Assembly (NCBI RefSeq): GCF_035270045.1
Contig: NZ_DATFIP010000083.1
Span: 1 to 27,000, forward strand
Direction: 5' to 3'
Source: Salibaculum sp035270045
GTDB taxonomy: Bacteria > Pseudomonadota > Alphaproteobacteria > Rhodobacterales > Rhodobacteraceae
DNA: 27,000 nt
The notes under the pieces were generated by a model. The model did not search any database. It was not told where the DNA came from and saw nothing but the letters and a program-made list of their open reading frames with translations. A program made the translations under genes and the position numbers. Shown here one piece after another: positions 1-7,282 of the stretch (position 1 is the stretch's first letter; the number at the start of each line of letters is the position of its first letter).

Positions 1-201
1 GACGAACCGACAAGCAACCTCGGCCCGACAGACGGCTACATCAGCTACCAGTTGGGGGCGGCCTACATGATCGCCGACGGGGTCGAACTGTCCGGCGGCA
101 TTCGTTACGTCAATATCGGGGACGCCACGACAACCATAGGCTCGGAGTTCAAGGACAACTCGGCGGTGGGTGTCGGGGCCAAGATCGCCTACACCTTCTG
201 A
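1..201 (+). CDS. Outer-membrane transport protein, FadL/OMPP1 type (3' end only)
   Basis: Only the last 66 codons are present, open from base 1 to a TGA at 199-201. The fragment alternates polar and hydrophobic residues in beta-strand fashion (GYISYQLGAAYMIADGVELSGGIRYVNI begins it, shown here only by its pattern) and ends FKDNSAVGVGAKIAYTF. A terminal phenylalanine after an alternating strand is the usual BAM recognition signature of outer-membrane beta-barrels, and the FxDN...G.K..Y.F ending is what I associate with FadL/OMPP1 long-chain fatty acid porins of Rhodobacterales. The barrel call is firm; the FadL assignment is recognition from a short tail and the substrate is unknown. The gene is followed 18 bases later by a strong hairpin. 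Confidence 0.6.
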   Translation, partial: DEPTSNLGPTDGYISYQLGAAYMIADGVELSGGIRYVNIGDATTTIGSEFKDNSAVGVGAKIAYTF

Positions 202-219
202 CGGTCCAGCAGACCCCGG

Positions 220-247
220 AAAGCCCCGCCCCGAGCGGCGGGGCTTT
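220..247 (+). terminator. Hairpin terminator after the outer-membrane protein gene
   Basis: Perfect 11-bp stem: AAAGCCCCGCC at 220-230, six-base loop, GGCGGGGCTTT at 237-247. The stem carries A residues on its left and T residues on its right, as in a rho-independent terminator, and starts 18 bases after the stop codon of the barrel gene. Confidence 0.85.
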
Positions 248-304
248 CGCCTTGCCGCGCAGTTTGGGCTTGGAAGCCGCGCACGCGCGCGCTACGCAAC
301 ACAA

Positions 305-1168
305 ATGATCTACGAGAGCGCCGCCGACTGGACCCGAGCCGCCCACAAGCGCGTGGTCTTCTTTGCCATGTCCGGCCTTGGCAAGACACATCTGTCCAAG
401 ATGCTGGCCTCCACCGGCGACTGGTTCCATTACAGCGTGGATTACCGCATCGGCACCCGCTACATGGCCGAGCCCATTGCCGACAACCTCAAGAAACAGG
501 CCATGCAGGTGCCCTTCCTGGCCGAGATGCTGCGTGCCGATGCCATCCATATCGCCGCCAACATCCATGACGACGACCTGACCGCCGTCTCAGCCTACCT
601 GGGCAAGCCTGGCGACCCTGCCCGCGGCGGCCTGCCCATGGCCGAATATACCCGTCGGCAGGACGAGTTCCGCGATGCCGAGGAACGCACGCTGCTGGAC
701 ACGGGCACCTTCATCACCCGGGCCGAGGATGTCTACGGCTATCCGCATTTCGTCTGTGACACCGGCGGGTCCATCTGCGAGTGGGTGAACCCCGACGACC
801 GCGACGACCCGATCCTGCGCGCCCTGTCCGAGCAATGCCTGATGGTCTGGATCAAGGGCACCGACTCCCACACCGACGAGCTGGTGCGCCGCTTTGACCG
901 TGCGCCCAAGCCAATGTCCTACCAGCCCGCGTTCCTGGCCCGGGCCTGGAATGATTACCTGTTGGAAAACAATATACAGGAGGGCGATGTTGATCCGGAC
1001 GCCTTCATCCGCCGGGCCTATGCCGAGGCCCTGGCCCACCGTCAACCCCGCTACGCCGCCATGGCACGCAACTGGGGCGTGACCGTCCTGGCCGAAGACA
1101 TGGCGCGGGTGCGCGACGCCTCCGATATCGAGACGGTGATCGCCGAGGCGCTGGACGCAACCCGCTAA
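305..1168 (+). CDS. P-loop ATPase/kinase-like protein of unknown role, upstream of metA
   Basis: 287 residues. A single nucleotide-binding loop lies at about residues 21-28 (AMSGLGKT, an A-x4-GKT Walker A with alanine in place of the first glycine), directly after a hydrophobic strand (VVFFA). This N-terminal arrangement suggests a small-molecule kinase or related P-loop NTPase; no other domain is recognised. The open frame continues upstream to 170, but that region holds the preceding terminator, so the ATG at 305 is chosen although it lacks a clear Shine-Dalgarno. The other nearby ATG (368) would cut the Walker A. It is 27 bases ahead of metA on the same strand, so cotranscription is likely. 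Function is not known; an ATPase of this kind beside metA is something I recall in Rhodobacteraceae, without a described role. Confidence 0.8.
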   Translation: MIYESAADWTRAAHKRVVFFAMSGLGKTHLSKMLASTGDWFHYSVDYRIGTRYMAEPIADNLKKQAMQVPFLAEMLRADAIHIAANIHDDDLTAVSAYLGKPGDPARGGLPMAEYTRRQDEFRDAEERTLLDTGTFITRAEDVYGYPHFVCDTGGSICEWVNPDDRDDPILRALSEQCLMVWIKGTDSHTDELVRRFDRAPKPMSYQPAFLARAWNDYLLENNIQEGDVDPDAFIRRAYAEALAHRQPRYAAMARNWGVTVLAEDMARVRDASDIETVIAEALDATR

Positions 1169-1195
1169 CCCAGACGCATTGCGAAAGAGGATCCG

Positions 1196-2143
1196 ATGCC
1201 CATCAAGCTGCCCCGTTCCCTGCCCGCCTATGACGTGCTCTCGACCGAGGGCGTCATGGTCATGGGCGAGAACGCGGCCAGCCAGCAGGATATCCGCCCC
1301 CTGCGCATCGGGCTGCTCAACCTGATGCCGCGCAAGATTCAGACCGAGATCCAGTTTTCGCGGCTGATCGGGTCCTCGCCGTTGCAGATCGAGTTCAGCC
1401 TGATCCGCATGACCGGGCACGAGGCACGCAACACCTCGGCGGACCACATGGAAGAATTCTATCGCCCCTTCCGCGAGGTCCGCGACGAGAAGTTCGACGG
1501 GCTCATCATCACCGGCGCCCCGATCGAGCACCTGCCCTTCGAGGCCGTCACATACTGGGACGAGCTGTGCGAGGTCTTCGAGTGGACCCAGACCCACGTG
1601 CATTCCACCTTCGGTGTCTGCTGGGGTGGCATGGCGATGATCCACTACTTCCACGGGGTGCGCAAACACCTGCTCGACCAGAAGCTCTTCGGCTGCTACC
1701 GGCACATGAACTTTTCCCCGGAAAGCCCCTACCTAAGAGGGTTTTCTGATGATTTCGTCATGCCCGTCAGCCGCTGGACCGAGATGCGCCGGCCCGAGAT
1801 CGAGGCCGCGGGCCTGCCGATCCTGCTGCACTCTGACGAGGTCGGCCCGGCATTGGTCGAGGACCCGTCACATCGGGCGCTCTATGTCTTCAATCACTTG
1901 GAATACGATAGCGGCACGCTGGACGAGGAATACCGCCGCGACCTGGCTGCCAGCCAGGTCGCGGGCGCCGACGTGCTGATGCCGGTGAACTATTTTCCCT
2001 TCGACGACCCCGCCCGCGCGCCCCAGAACCGCTGGCGCAGCCATGCGCATCTTCTCTATGGCAACTGGATTTCCGAGATCTACCTGACGACACCCTTCGA
2101 CATGGGCCGCATCGGGCAGGAGGTGTCCGACCTGCGGCGCTGA
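1196..2143 (+). CDS. metA: Homoserine O-acyltransferase, MetA family; predicted acetyl-CoA specific
   Basis: 315 residues, full length for MetA. The enzyme acylates the hydroxyl of L-homoserine, the first committed step of methionine synthesis in the cytoplasm. The catalytic cysteine is Cys142 in FGVCWGG, and the His/Glu of the active site are His234 and Glu236 in NHLEYD. Residue 111 is glutamate (TGAPIEHL). Work on the family showed that Glu111 goes with acetyl-CoA use (Bacillus cereus) and Gly111 with succinyl-CoA use (E. coli), so this is predicted to be a homoserine O-acetyltransferase despite the common succinyltransferase label. An AAAGAGGA Shine-Dalgarno precedes the ATG. No SAM riboswitch is visible in front of it; it sits 27 bases after the ATPase gene. 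Confidence 0.95.
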   Translation: MPIKLPRSLPAYDVLSTEGVMVMGENAASQQDIRPLRIGLLNLMPRKIQTEIQFSRLIGSSPLQIEFSLIRMTGHEARNTSADHMEEFYRPFREVRDEKFDGLIITGAPIEHLPFEAVTYWDELCEVFEWTQTHVHSTFGVCWGGMAMIHYFHGVRKHLLDQKLFGCYRHMNFSPESPYLRGFSDDFVMPVSRWTEMRRPEIEAAGLPILLHSDEVGPALVEDPSHRALYVFNHLEYDSGTLDEEYRRDLAASQVAGADVLMPVNYFPFDDPARAPQNRWRSHAHLLYGNWISEIYLTTPFDMGRIGQEVSDLRR

Positions 2144-2145
2144 CG

Positions 2146-2170
2146 CCACGGCGCTGCTGGACGCCAGTGG
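2146..2170 (+). terminator. Possible 3' hairpin after metA
   Basis: CCACGGCG (2146-2153) can pair with CGCC-A-GTGG (2162-2170) with one bulged A and an eight-base loop, starting three bases after the metA stop. No T tract follows, so it may be a weak or factor-assisted terminator or an RNA-stabilising hairpin. Confidence 0.35.
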
Positions 2171-2214
2171 CACGGGGCCTAGGTCCACCTGTTCTCGCAC
2201 TAGGGGCGAACGTC

Positions 2215-3159
2215 ATGAAATTCCTTGTTGTCCTGCTGTTTCTTCTGGCCTTCGCCGTGGCGGTCCACCTGCTCGCCGGCGCCCGCGAGGACCGTTGGGA
2301 AGCGCGGTTCCCGCCCCTGGGCCAGTTTCTCGATGTCGACGGCACGCGGGTGCATGCCCTGGTCAAGGGCGAGGGGCCCGACCTGGTGCTGATCCATGGC
2401 TCGTCGGGGAACCTGAGGGATTTCAGCTTTGCCCTGATGGATCGGCTGGCCGAGGATTACCGCGTGATCGCCTTCGACCGCCCCGGGCTGGGCTATACCG
2501 ACCGTCTGCAGGACCGGGGCGCAACGATCGCCGAACAGGCCGCGCTGCTCCAGGGGGCCGCGGCGCAGCTGGGGGCGGATCGCCCCCTTGTGCTGGGCCA
2601 GAGCTACGGCGGCGCCGTGGCGCTGTCCTGGGCGGTGACGCGCCCGAAGGCAGTCGCCGGGCTGGTGCTTGTCTCGTCGCCCACCCACCCCTGGGATGGC
2701 CATGTGCCCGCGCTTTACCGCGCGAACGGCTCGACGCTCGGCTCGGCGATGGCGGTGCCGCCGATCACCGCGCTGGTACCGCGATCCTATATCCGCGACC
2801 AGGTGCGCGCCGTCTTCGACCCCGAACCCGCACCCGAAGGGTATGTCGACCATTTCGGCGCCGAGCTGGCGGCACGGCGCGTCAGCCTGCGCGCAAATGC
2901 GAAGCAGCGGTTGGGTCTGCTGGCCCAGATCACGCAAATGCAGCCGCACTACGGCGAGCTGGCGCTGCCCATCGAGCTGATCCACGGGACGGCCGATACC
3001 ACAGTGGGGCTGTCCATCCATGCCGAGAAATTCATCCGGCAGGTCCCGAAGGCCAACCTCGTACGGCTGGAGGGGGTCGGCCACCTGCCCCATCACACCG
3101 CCCCCGAGGCGACCCGCGCCGCCATCGACCGGGCCGCCGCGCGCGCCGGATTGCGCTGA
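2215..3159 (+). CDS. Alpha/beta hydrolase with N-terminal membrane anchor or signal
   Basis: 314 residues. The first 22 residues (MKFLVVLLFLLAFAVAVHLL) form one hydrophobic segment, so the enzyme is probably anchored in or exported across the inner membrane. The fold signature is complete: oxyanion-hole motif HGSSGN at 61-66, nucleophile elbow GQSYGG with Ser130, acid Asp261 in HGTAD, and His290 in GVGHLPHH. The ATG at 2215 is chosen over one at 2167 because an AGGGGCGA Shine-Dalgarno lies just before it and it begins the hydrophobic helix. It stands alone on its transcript side, 71 bases after metA. Substrate cannot be told from sequence; haloalkane dehalogenase-like, esterase and lactonase activities all occur in this fold. 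Confidence 0.88.
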   Translation: MKFLVVLLFLLAFAVAVHLLAGAREDRWEARFPPLGQFLDVDGTRVHALVKGEGPDLVLIHGSSGNLRDFSFALMDRLAEDYRVIAFDRPGLGYTDRLQDRGATIAEQAALLQGAAAQLGADRPLVLGQSYGGAVALSWAVTRPKAVAGLVLVSSPTHPWDGHVPALYRANGSTLGSAMAVPPITALVPRSYIRDQVRAVFDPEPAPEGYVDHFGAELAARRVSLRANAKQRLGLLAQITQMQPHYGELALPIELIHGTADTTVGLSIHAEKFIRQVPKANLVRLEGVGHLPHHTAPEATRAAIDRAAARAGLR

Positions 3160-3174
3160 TCCGGCACAGACCCC

Positions 3175-3214
3175 ATAGTGGCGCCAGCGAGGAGATAGTG
3201 GCGCCAGCGAGGAG
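3175..3214 (+). repeat. Perfect 20-bp tandem duplication covering the PPK2 ribosome binding site
   Basis: The unit ATAGTGGCGCCAGCGAGGAG occurs at 3175-3194 and again at 3195-3214 with no mismatch. Each copy has the 8-bp palindrome TGGCGCCA and ends in GAGGAG. The second GAGGAG lies six bases before the PPK2 ATG and acts as its Shine-Dalgarno; the first copy duplicates it. Confidence 0.97.
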
Positions 3215-3220
3215 TGAGCG

Positions 3221-4093
3221 ATGCAGGACCTGCCCTTCGACGGCGCCATAAGCCATTATTTCCGCCACGAGGCCCCCGCGACGGTGCGCGCCGAGATCGA
3301 GGAATGGGGCAAGGGCGAGATCCTCTCGACCCGCTACCCCTATACCGACCGCTGGAAAAAGAAGGTCTACAGGGCCCGGCTGGAGGCCTGCCAGGTGGAA
3401 CTGGTCAAGCTGCAGCGTTGGCTCAAGGATAGCGGGCAGCGCGTCGCCATCGTCTTCGAGGGGCGCGACGCGGCCGGAAAAGGCGGCACGATCAAGCGGT
3501 TCCGCGAATACATGAACCCACGTGGAGCCCGCGTCGTGGCCCTGTCCAAACCGACCGAGACCGAGGCCACCCAGTGGTATTTCCAACGCTATATCGACCA
3601 CCTGCCCTCGGGCGGTGAATGTGTCTTTTTCGACCGGTCCTGGTACAACCGCGGCGTCGTCGAGAAGGTTTTCGGCTTTTGCACCGACGAAGAGCGCGCC
3701 CACTGGTTCCGCCAGGTCGGCCCTTTCGAGAAGATGCTGGTGGACGAGGGCATCCACCTGTTCAAGTTCTGGCTGAACGTGGACCGGGCCGCGCAGCTCA
3801 AGCGCTTTCTCAAACGCGAACAGGACCCGCTCAAGCAATGGAAGCTGTCCTCGATCGACGTGGAAGGTCTGAAACGCTGGGACGCCTATACCAGCGCCAT
3901 AAGCGAAACCCTGACCCTGACCCATGAACCCGATGCGCCCTGGACCATCGTCCGGTCCGACGACAAGCGCCGGGCGCGGGTCAACGCGATCCGCACCGTG
4001 CTGCACGCGCTGGACTACGACCGCAAGGACCTGTCGCAGGTCGGGCCGGTGGACCCCATGATCGCGGGGGGACCGGACCTCTGGCATGGCTAA
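3221..4093 (+). CDS. ppk2: Polyphosphate kinase 2 (PPK2), single-domain
   Basis: 290 residues, the usual length of a one-domain PPK2. These cytoplasmic enzymes transfer the terminal phosphate of inorganic polyphosphate to nucleoside diphosphates (or the reverse). Walker A is GRDAAGKGG at 81-89 and Walker B is FFDRSWYNR at 136-144; the lid region follows around 195-225 with KREQDPLKQWKLSS. The overall pattern fits class I (NDP-phosphorylating) PPK2, but class is inferred from general resemblance only. A GAGGAG Shine-Dalgarno, six bases from the ATG, is in the second copy of a 20-bp duplication. Its last eight bases overlap the TetR gene, so the two are translated from one message. Confidence 0.95.
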   Translation: MQDLPFDGAISHYFRHEAPATVRAEIEEWGKGEILSTRYPYTDRWKKKVYRARLEACQVELVKLQRWLKDSGQRVAIVFEGRDAAGKGGTIKRFREYMNPRGARVVALSKPTETEATQWYFQRYIDHLPSGGECVFFDRSWYNRGVVEKVFGFCTDEERAHWFRQVGPFEKMLVDEGIHLFKFWLNVDRAAQLKRFLKREQDPLKQWKLSSIDVEGLKRWDAYTSAISETLTLTHEPDAPWTIVRSDDKRRARVNAIRTVLHALDYDRKDLSQVGPVDPMIAGGPDLWHG

Positions 4094-4730
4094 GCGGGGC
4101 TATCATCACGGCGACCTCAAGCGGGCGCTGGTCGACGGTGCCCTGCGCCTGATCGAGGAGAAGGGCCCCACCGGTTTTACCCTGTCCGAGGCCGCCCGCG
4201 AGGCGGGCGTGACCCCCGCCGCCGTCTATCGCCACTTCGATGGGCGCGACGACCTGATCGCGGAGGCTGCCCGGCAGGGCTATGTCATCTTCGCAGACCT
4301 GATGGAACATGCCTACGAGAAGGGCCAGCCCTCGGCGCTGGCCAGTTTCGAGGCCACGGGGCGCGCCTATTTGGCCTTCGCCCGCCGGTTTCCGGGGCAT
4401 TACGTGGCCATGTTCGAAAGCGGCATCCCGGTGCAGCGCACGCCGGACCTGGCCGCCGCCGCCAGCCGGGCCATGGGGGTGCTGGAAAAGGCCGCCGCGG
4501 AGCTGTCGCAGCATATCCCCGAGGAGAAGCGCCCGCCGCCGCAGATGTTCTCGGCCCATGTCTGGGCCATGTCGCACGGCGTGGTCGAGCTTTTCGCGCG
4601 AGGCAGCCCCGGCAGCCGCGCGCCCTTCCCACCCGAGGACCTGTTGGAGACCGGGATCGGGATCTACCTGCGGGGGCTGGGTCTGATCCGGCCCGATGAC
4701 GATACCGACACCGGGATGCGCGAGGGGTGA
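4086..4730 (+). CDS. TetR/AcrR-family transcriptional regulator with WHG-type C-terminal domain
   Basis: 214 residues. The N-terminal helix-turn-helix spans about residues 30-52 (FTLSEAAREAGVTPAAVYRHF), the classic TetR DNA-binding pattern. The C-terminal half carries HVWAMSHGVVELFA, the W-HG signature of the TetR C-terminal domain named for it, which binds an unidentified ligand. The ATG lies inside the end of the PPK2 gene (8-base overlap) with no strong Shine-Dalgarno, so it probably depends on translational coupling. Targets are unknown; by position, candidates are its own PPK2 operon and the PagL-like gene 66 bases downstream. Confidence 0.9.
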   Translation: MAKRGYHHGDLKRALVDGALRLIEEKGPTGFTLSEAAREAGVTPAAVYRHFDGRDDLIAEAARQGYVIFADLMEHAYEKGQPSALASFEATGRAYLAFARRFPGHYVAMFESGIPVQRTPDLAAAASRAMGVLEKAAAELSQHIPEEKRPPPQMFSAHVWAMSHGVVELFARGSPGSRAPFPPEDLLETGIGIYLRGLGLIRPDDDTDTGMREG

Positions 4731-4796
4731 AAAAAGGCTGGTCCGGCCTGCGCGGGACCGGTATTCACATGCGTGATAGACAGGGGAGATGAACTG

Positions 4797-5312
4797 ATGG
4801 ACGGCACCCTAGCCGCGATATACCTGATCGCCAGCCTGTTCGACATGGGCGTGAACCATTGCGGCAATACCGGTTGCCTGGCCCGTGATGCCGCCCCCGT
4901 GCGGCTGTCCGTGCAGGCCGGCGACGTCATCTTCCAGGAGGAGCGCATCGGCCAGGAACTCTACCTGGGCTATGACCTGGACCATGCCTATGGCCCGTTC
5001 CAGCCCACCGTCGGGTTTTCGATGACCGACGAAGGGGCCGGCTGGATAGGCCTTGGTGTGAAATCGCGCTTCGAGATCGGGCCGGCGGGACTCTTCGCCG
5101 AAGGCTCGATCATGCCCGGCTACTACGGCGCGGGCGACGGGCCGGACCTGGGTGGCAACCTGCATATCCGCTCGGCCCTCGGGATGGGTTATGAATTCGG
5201 CAACGGGGCCACGTTGAGCGTACTTTATGACCATCGCTCGAACGCGGATACGCAGTCGCCCAATCCCGGGATGGAAACCCTGTCGATCCGCTACCAGGTG
5301 GCGCTGGACTGA
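4797..5312 (+). CDS. PagL-like lipid A 3-O-deacylase (acyloxyacyl hydrolase family), outer membrane
   Basis: 171 residues. The C-terminal part has YDHRSNA...NPGMETLSIRY. In Pseudomonas PagL the catalytic residues are His126, Ser128 and Glu140; here His146, Ser148 and Glu160 have the same H-x-S-x11-E spacing, which is strong evidence for a lipid A 3-O-deacylase in the outer membrane. The rest alternates like a small barrel (EDLYLGYDL, IGLGVKSRFEIG, ALGMGYEFG). The ATG at 4797 is chosen over a GTG at 4773 because AGGGGA lies nine bases upstream. The N-terminus has a hydrophobic run (4-15) but no basic n-region and an odd cysteine pair (CGNTGC), so the signal peptide is weak or atypical. It follows the TetR gene by 66 bases. 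Confidence 0.75.
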   Translation: MDGTLAAIYLIASLFDMGVNHCGNTGCLARDAAPVRLSVQAGDVIFQEERIGQELYLGYDLDHAYGPFQPTVGFSMTDEGAGWIGLGVKSRFEIGPAGLFAEGSIMPGYYGAGDGPDLGGNLHIRSALGMGYEFGNGATLSVLYDHRSNADTQSPNPGMETLSIRYQVALD

Positions 5313-5326
5313 CCAACGCATGTGAA

Positions 5327-5385
5327 GGGCGCTGCCCCTCTTGGCCTGCGGCCAATTCACCCCGGGATATTTTTGGCCAGAAGAA
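5327..5385 (+). repeat. Dispersed intergenic repeat, copy A
   Basis: This 59-base stretch matches, in inverted orientation, 12690-12745. Both contain GGCGCTGCCCCTC, then a cctgcggc-like block, then an identical 18-base core ATTCACCCCGGGATATTT (here 5354-5371) and GGCCAGAAGAA. It fills the gap between the convergent ends of the PagL-like gene and the potA-like gene. Similar sequences are, from memory, frequent between genes in Rhodobacteraceae. Confidence 0.85.
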
Positions 5386-5399
5386 ACAGCGGCTGGAAG

Positions 5400-6482
5400 T
5401 CACCGACCCAGCAGCACGAGCGAGCGTTCGTCCCAGGCCACGCGCGTGGGCATGCCGACATCCAGCACCGGGCGTCCGATCAGGTTCTTCATGGACAGCG
5501 TCAGAGGCTTCTCGATACCGTCAACAGCGACGTCGTAGTAGGTCATGTCACCGTAGTAGACGACCTCGTCCACCCGGCCCGCGACTTCCATCCTGTCGGT
5601 CCGCTCGCCCTCGAAGAGCAGCGACAGCGTCTCGGGGCGGATACCGACACTGACGGCCCCCGCCGAAACCCCGCCAGGGGCCTGTTCGGCCGGAACCCGG
5701 CAGCGGCCCAGCCCCTCGACCTCGACCTCGATCTCGGCACCGGTGGATGTCACCTGCCCGCGCAGGAAGTTCATCATTCCGATGAAGCCAGCCACCCGTT
5801 CCGTGGCCGGCCGGCGGTAAAGTGTCTCGGGGTCATCCAGCTGGCCGATGCCACCCTCGAACATCACCGCGATGCGGTCGGACATGACAAGGGCCTCTTC
5901 CTGGTCGTGCGTGACCAGGATGAAGGTGATCCCGACCTCGCGCTGAAGCTTCATCAGCTCCACCTGCATCTGCTCGCGGATCTTCTTGTCCAGCGCGGAG
6001 AGCGGCTCGTCCAGCAGCAGCACCTTGGGTTTCAGGATCAGTGCGCGGGCCAGAGCCACCCGCTGGCGCTGGCCGCCGGAGAGGGCATTGGCCGCGCGGT
6101 TTCCGTAGCCGCCCAGGCCCACCATCTCCAGCGCCTCGCCCACGGCGCGAGCCTTGTCGGGTTTGCTCATCGCGGAGCGGCGCAGGCCGAAACCCACGTT
6201 CTCGGCCACGCTCAGGTGCGGGAAGATCGCGTAGGACTGGAACACCATGTTGGTAGGCCGCAGGTTCGGCCCGACACCGGCCATGCCGCGCCCGTCGATG
6301 TGCAGGCTGCCGCTGTCGGGATCCTCGAAACCCGCGATGACCCGAAGCAGGGTGGTCTTGCCGCAGCCCGAGGGCCCCAGCAGCGAGAAGAACTCGCCTT
6401 GGTGAATGTTCAGGTCGATGTCGCGCAGCGCGTGGTAATCGCCGAAATGCTTGTTCACGCCCGCCAGGTTGATCAGCGTCAT
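5400..6482 (-). CDS. potA: ABC importer ATP-binding subunit, polyamine (PotA) type
   Basis: 360 residues. It hydrolyses ATP to drive the two permeases encoded just upstream. Walker A GPSGCGKT (36-43), Q-loop Gln82, signature LSGGQ (134-138), Walker B VLLLDEP (154-160) and H-loop His192 are all intact; residues from about 240 form the TOBE regulatory domain. The length and the RPTNMVFQSYAIFPHL region are typical of the PotA/PotG spermidine-putrescine group rather than sugar importers. Its ATG overlaps the upstream permease stop by four bases (6479-6482). The true substrate may be polyamines, an amino acid derivative or another small cation; no binding protein is encoded nearby to settle it. 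Confidence 0.9.
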   Translation of the reverse strand: MTLINLAGVNKHFGDYHALRDIDLNIHQGEFFSLLGPSGCGKTTLLRVIAGFEDPDSGSLHIDGRGMAGVGPNLRPTNMVFQSYAIFPHLSVAENVGFGLRRSAMSKPDKARAVGEALEMVGLGGYGNRAANALSGGQRQRVALARALILKPKVLLLDEPLSALDKKIREQMQVELMKLQREVGITFILVTHDQEEALVMSDRIAVMFEGGIGQLDDPETLYRRPATERVAGFIGMMNFLRGQVTSTGAEIEVEVEGLGRCRVPAEQAPGGVSAGAVSVGIRPETLSLLFEGERTDRMEVAGRVDEVVYYGDMTYYDVAVDGIEKPLTLSMKNLIGRPVLDVGMPTRVAWDERSLVLLGR

Positions 6483-7282
6483 AGAAAGCCCCCCCTGTCC
6501 CTGAGACCGGCGCGTTTGAGCCCGCGCCGCCGCATGATCTCGGCGATGGTCAAAAGCACGATGGACAACGCAACCAGGATGGTCCCCAGCGCCATGACCA
6601 CCGGCAACTGGCCCGGAAAGCGCAGCAAACCCCAGATGTAGACCGGCATGGTCGGATTGGCCCCCGACAGGAAGAAGGCGATGATGAACTCATCCAGAGA
6701 GATGGTGAAGGAGATCAGCAGCGAGGACACGATCCCGGGCATCACCAGCGGCAGCAGGACCAGGCGAAAGGCGCTCAGCCGCGTTTCGCCAAGGTCGAGG
6801 GCGGCCTCTTCAAGGGCCGGGTCAAGGTTCTGGAAGGCGCCGTTGAGCACGGCGATGGAAAAGGGCATGCAGATCAGCGTATGAGCCGCGATGATCGTGG
6901 TGTTGGACAGACCCAGCCCGAACACCTGCACCGCGAGCACCAGCAGCGAAACCGCCACGATGATCTCGGGCAGGACCAGCGGCAACATGATCAGCCCCAT
7001 CATCGGGCGTTTCAGCGGCCAGTCGGCCATGGTCGCGGCGCGGGCGGCGCATACGCCAAGGACGGTGGACAGCACCGCGGTGGTGGCGGCAATGATCAGC
7101 GAGTTGCGCGCCGCGTCCAGCAGGCTGGCACTCTGGGTCAGTTCCGCGAACCAGCGCGTCGTGCCCCCCGACAGCGGAAAGGCGATGATATCGGCATCGT
7201 TGAAGGCGAAGAGCGGCAGCAACGCGATGGGCGCGTAGAGAAACACCAGGTAGGCGATCGCGTAAAACCGCAGCCCCCTCAT
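6479..7282 (-). CDS. potC: ABC importer permease, PotC type
   Basis: 267 residues with about six membrane helices, the first at 6-26. The cytoplasmic EAA loop that docks on the ATPase is at about 158-184 (EEAALDLGETRLSAFRLVLL then PLVMPG), matching the PotC/PotI pattern. It lies between potB and potA with four-base ATGA overlaps on both sides (7279-7282 and 6479-6482), so the three are translated as one coupled operon. With potB it forms the transmembrane pore of the importer in the inner membrane. Confidence 0.9.
   Translation of the reverse strand: MRGLRFYAIAYLVFLYAPIALLPLFAFNDADIIAFPLSGGTTRWFAELTQSASLLDAARNSLIIAATTAVLSTVLGVCAARAATMADWPLKRPMMGLIMLPLVLPEIIVAVSLLVLAVQVFGLGLSNTTIIAAHTLICMPFSIAVLNGAFQNLDPALEEAALDLGETRLSAFRLVLLPLVMPGIVSSLLISFTISLDEFIIAFFLSGANPTMPVYIWGLLRFPGQLPVVMALGTILVALSIVLLTIAEIMRRRGLKRAGLRDRGGFL

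Noticed and set aside
1169..1195. SAM-II riboswitch before metA
   Set aside because: Only 27 bases separate metA from the gene in front and no SAM-II core is visible; none was seen before 305 either.
590..1705. Long minus-strand open frame opposite the ATPase gene and metA
   Set aside because: It is antisense to genes with clear family motifs, has no recognisable domain and reflects high GC content.
5322..6641. Plus-strand open frame opposite potA
   Set aside because: It is antisense to an ABC ATPase with all motifs intact; it also runs through repeat copy A.
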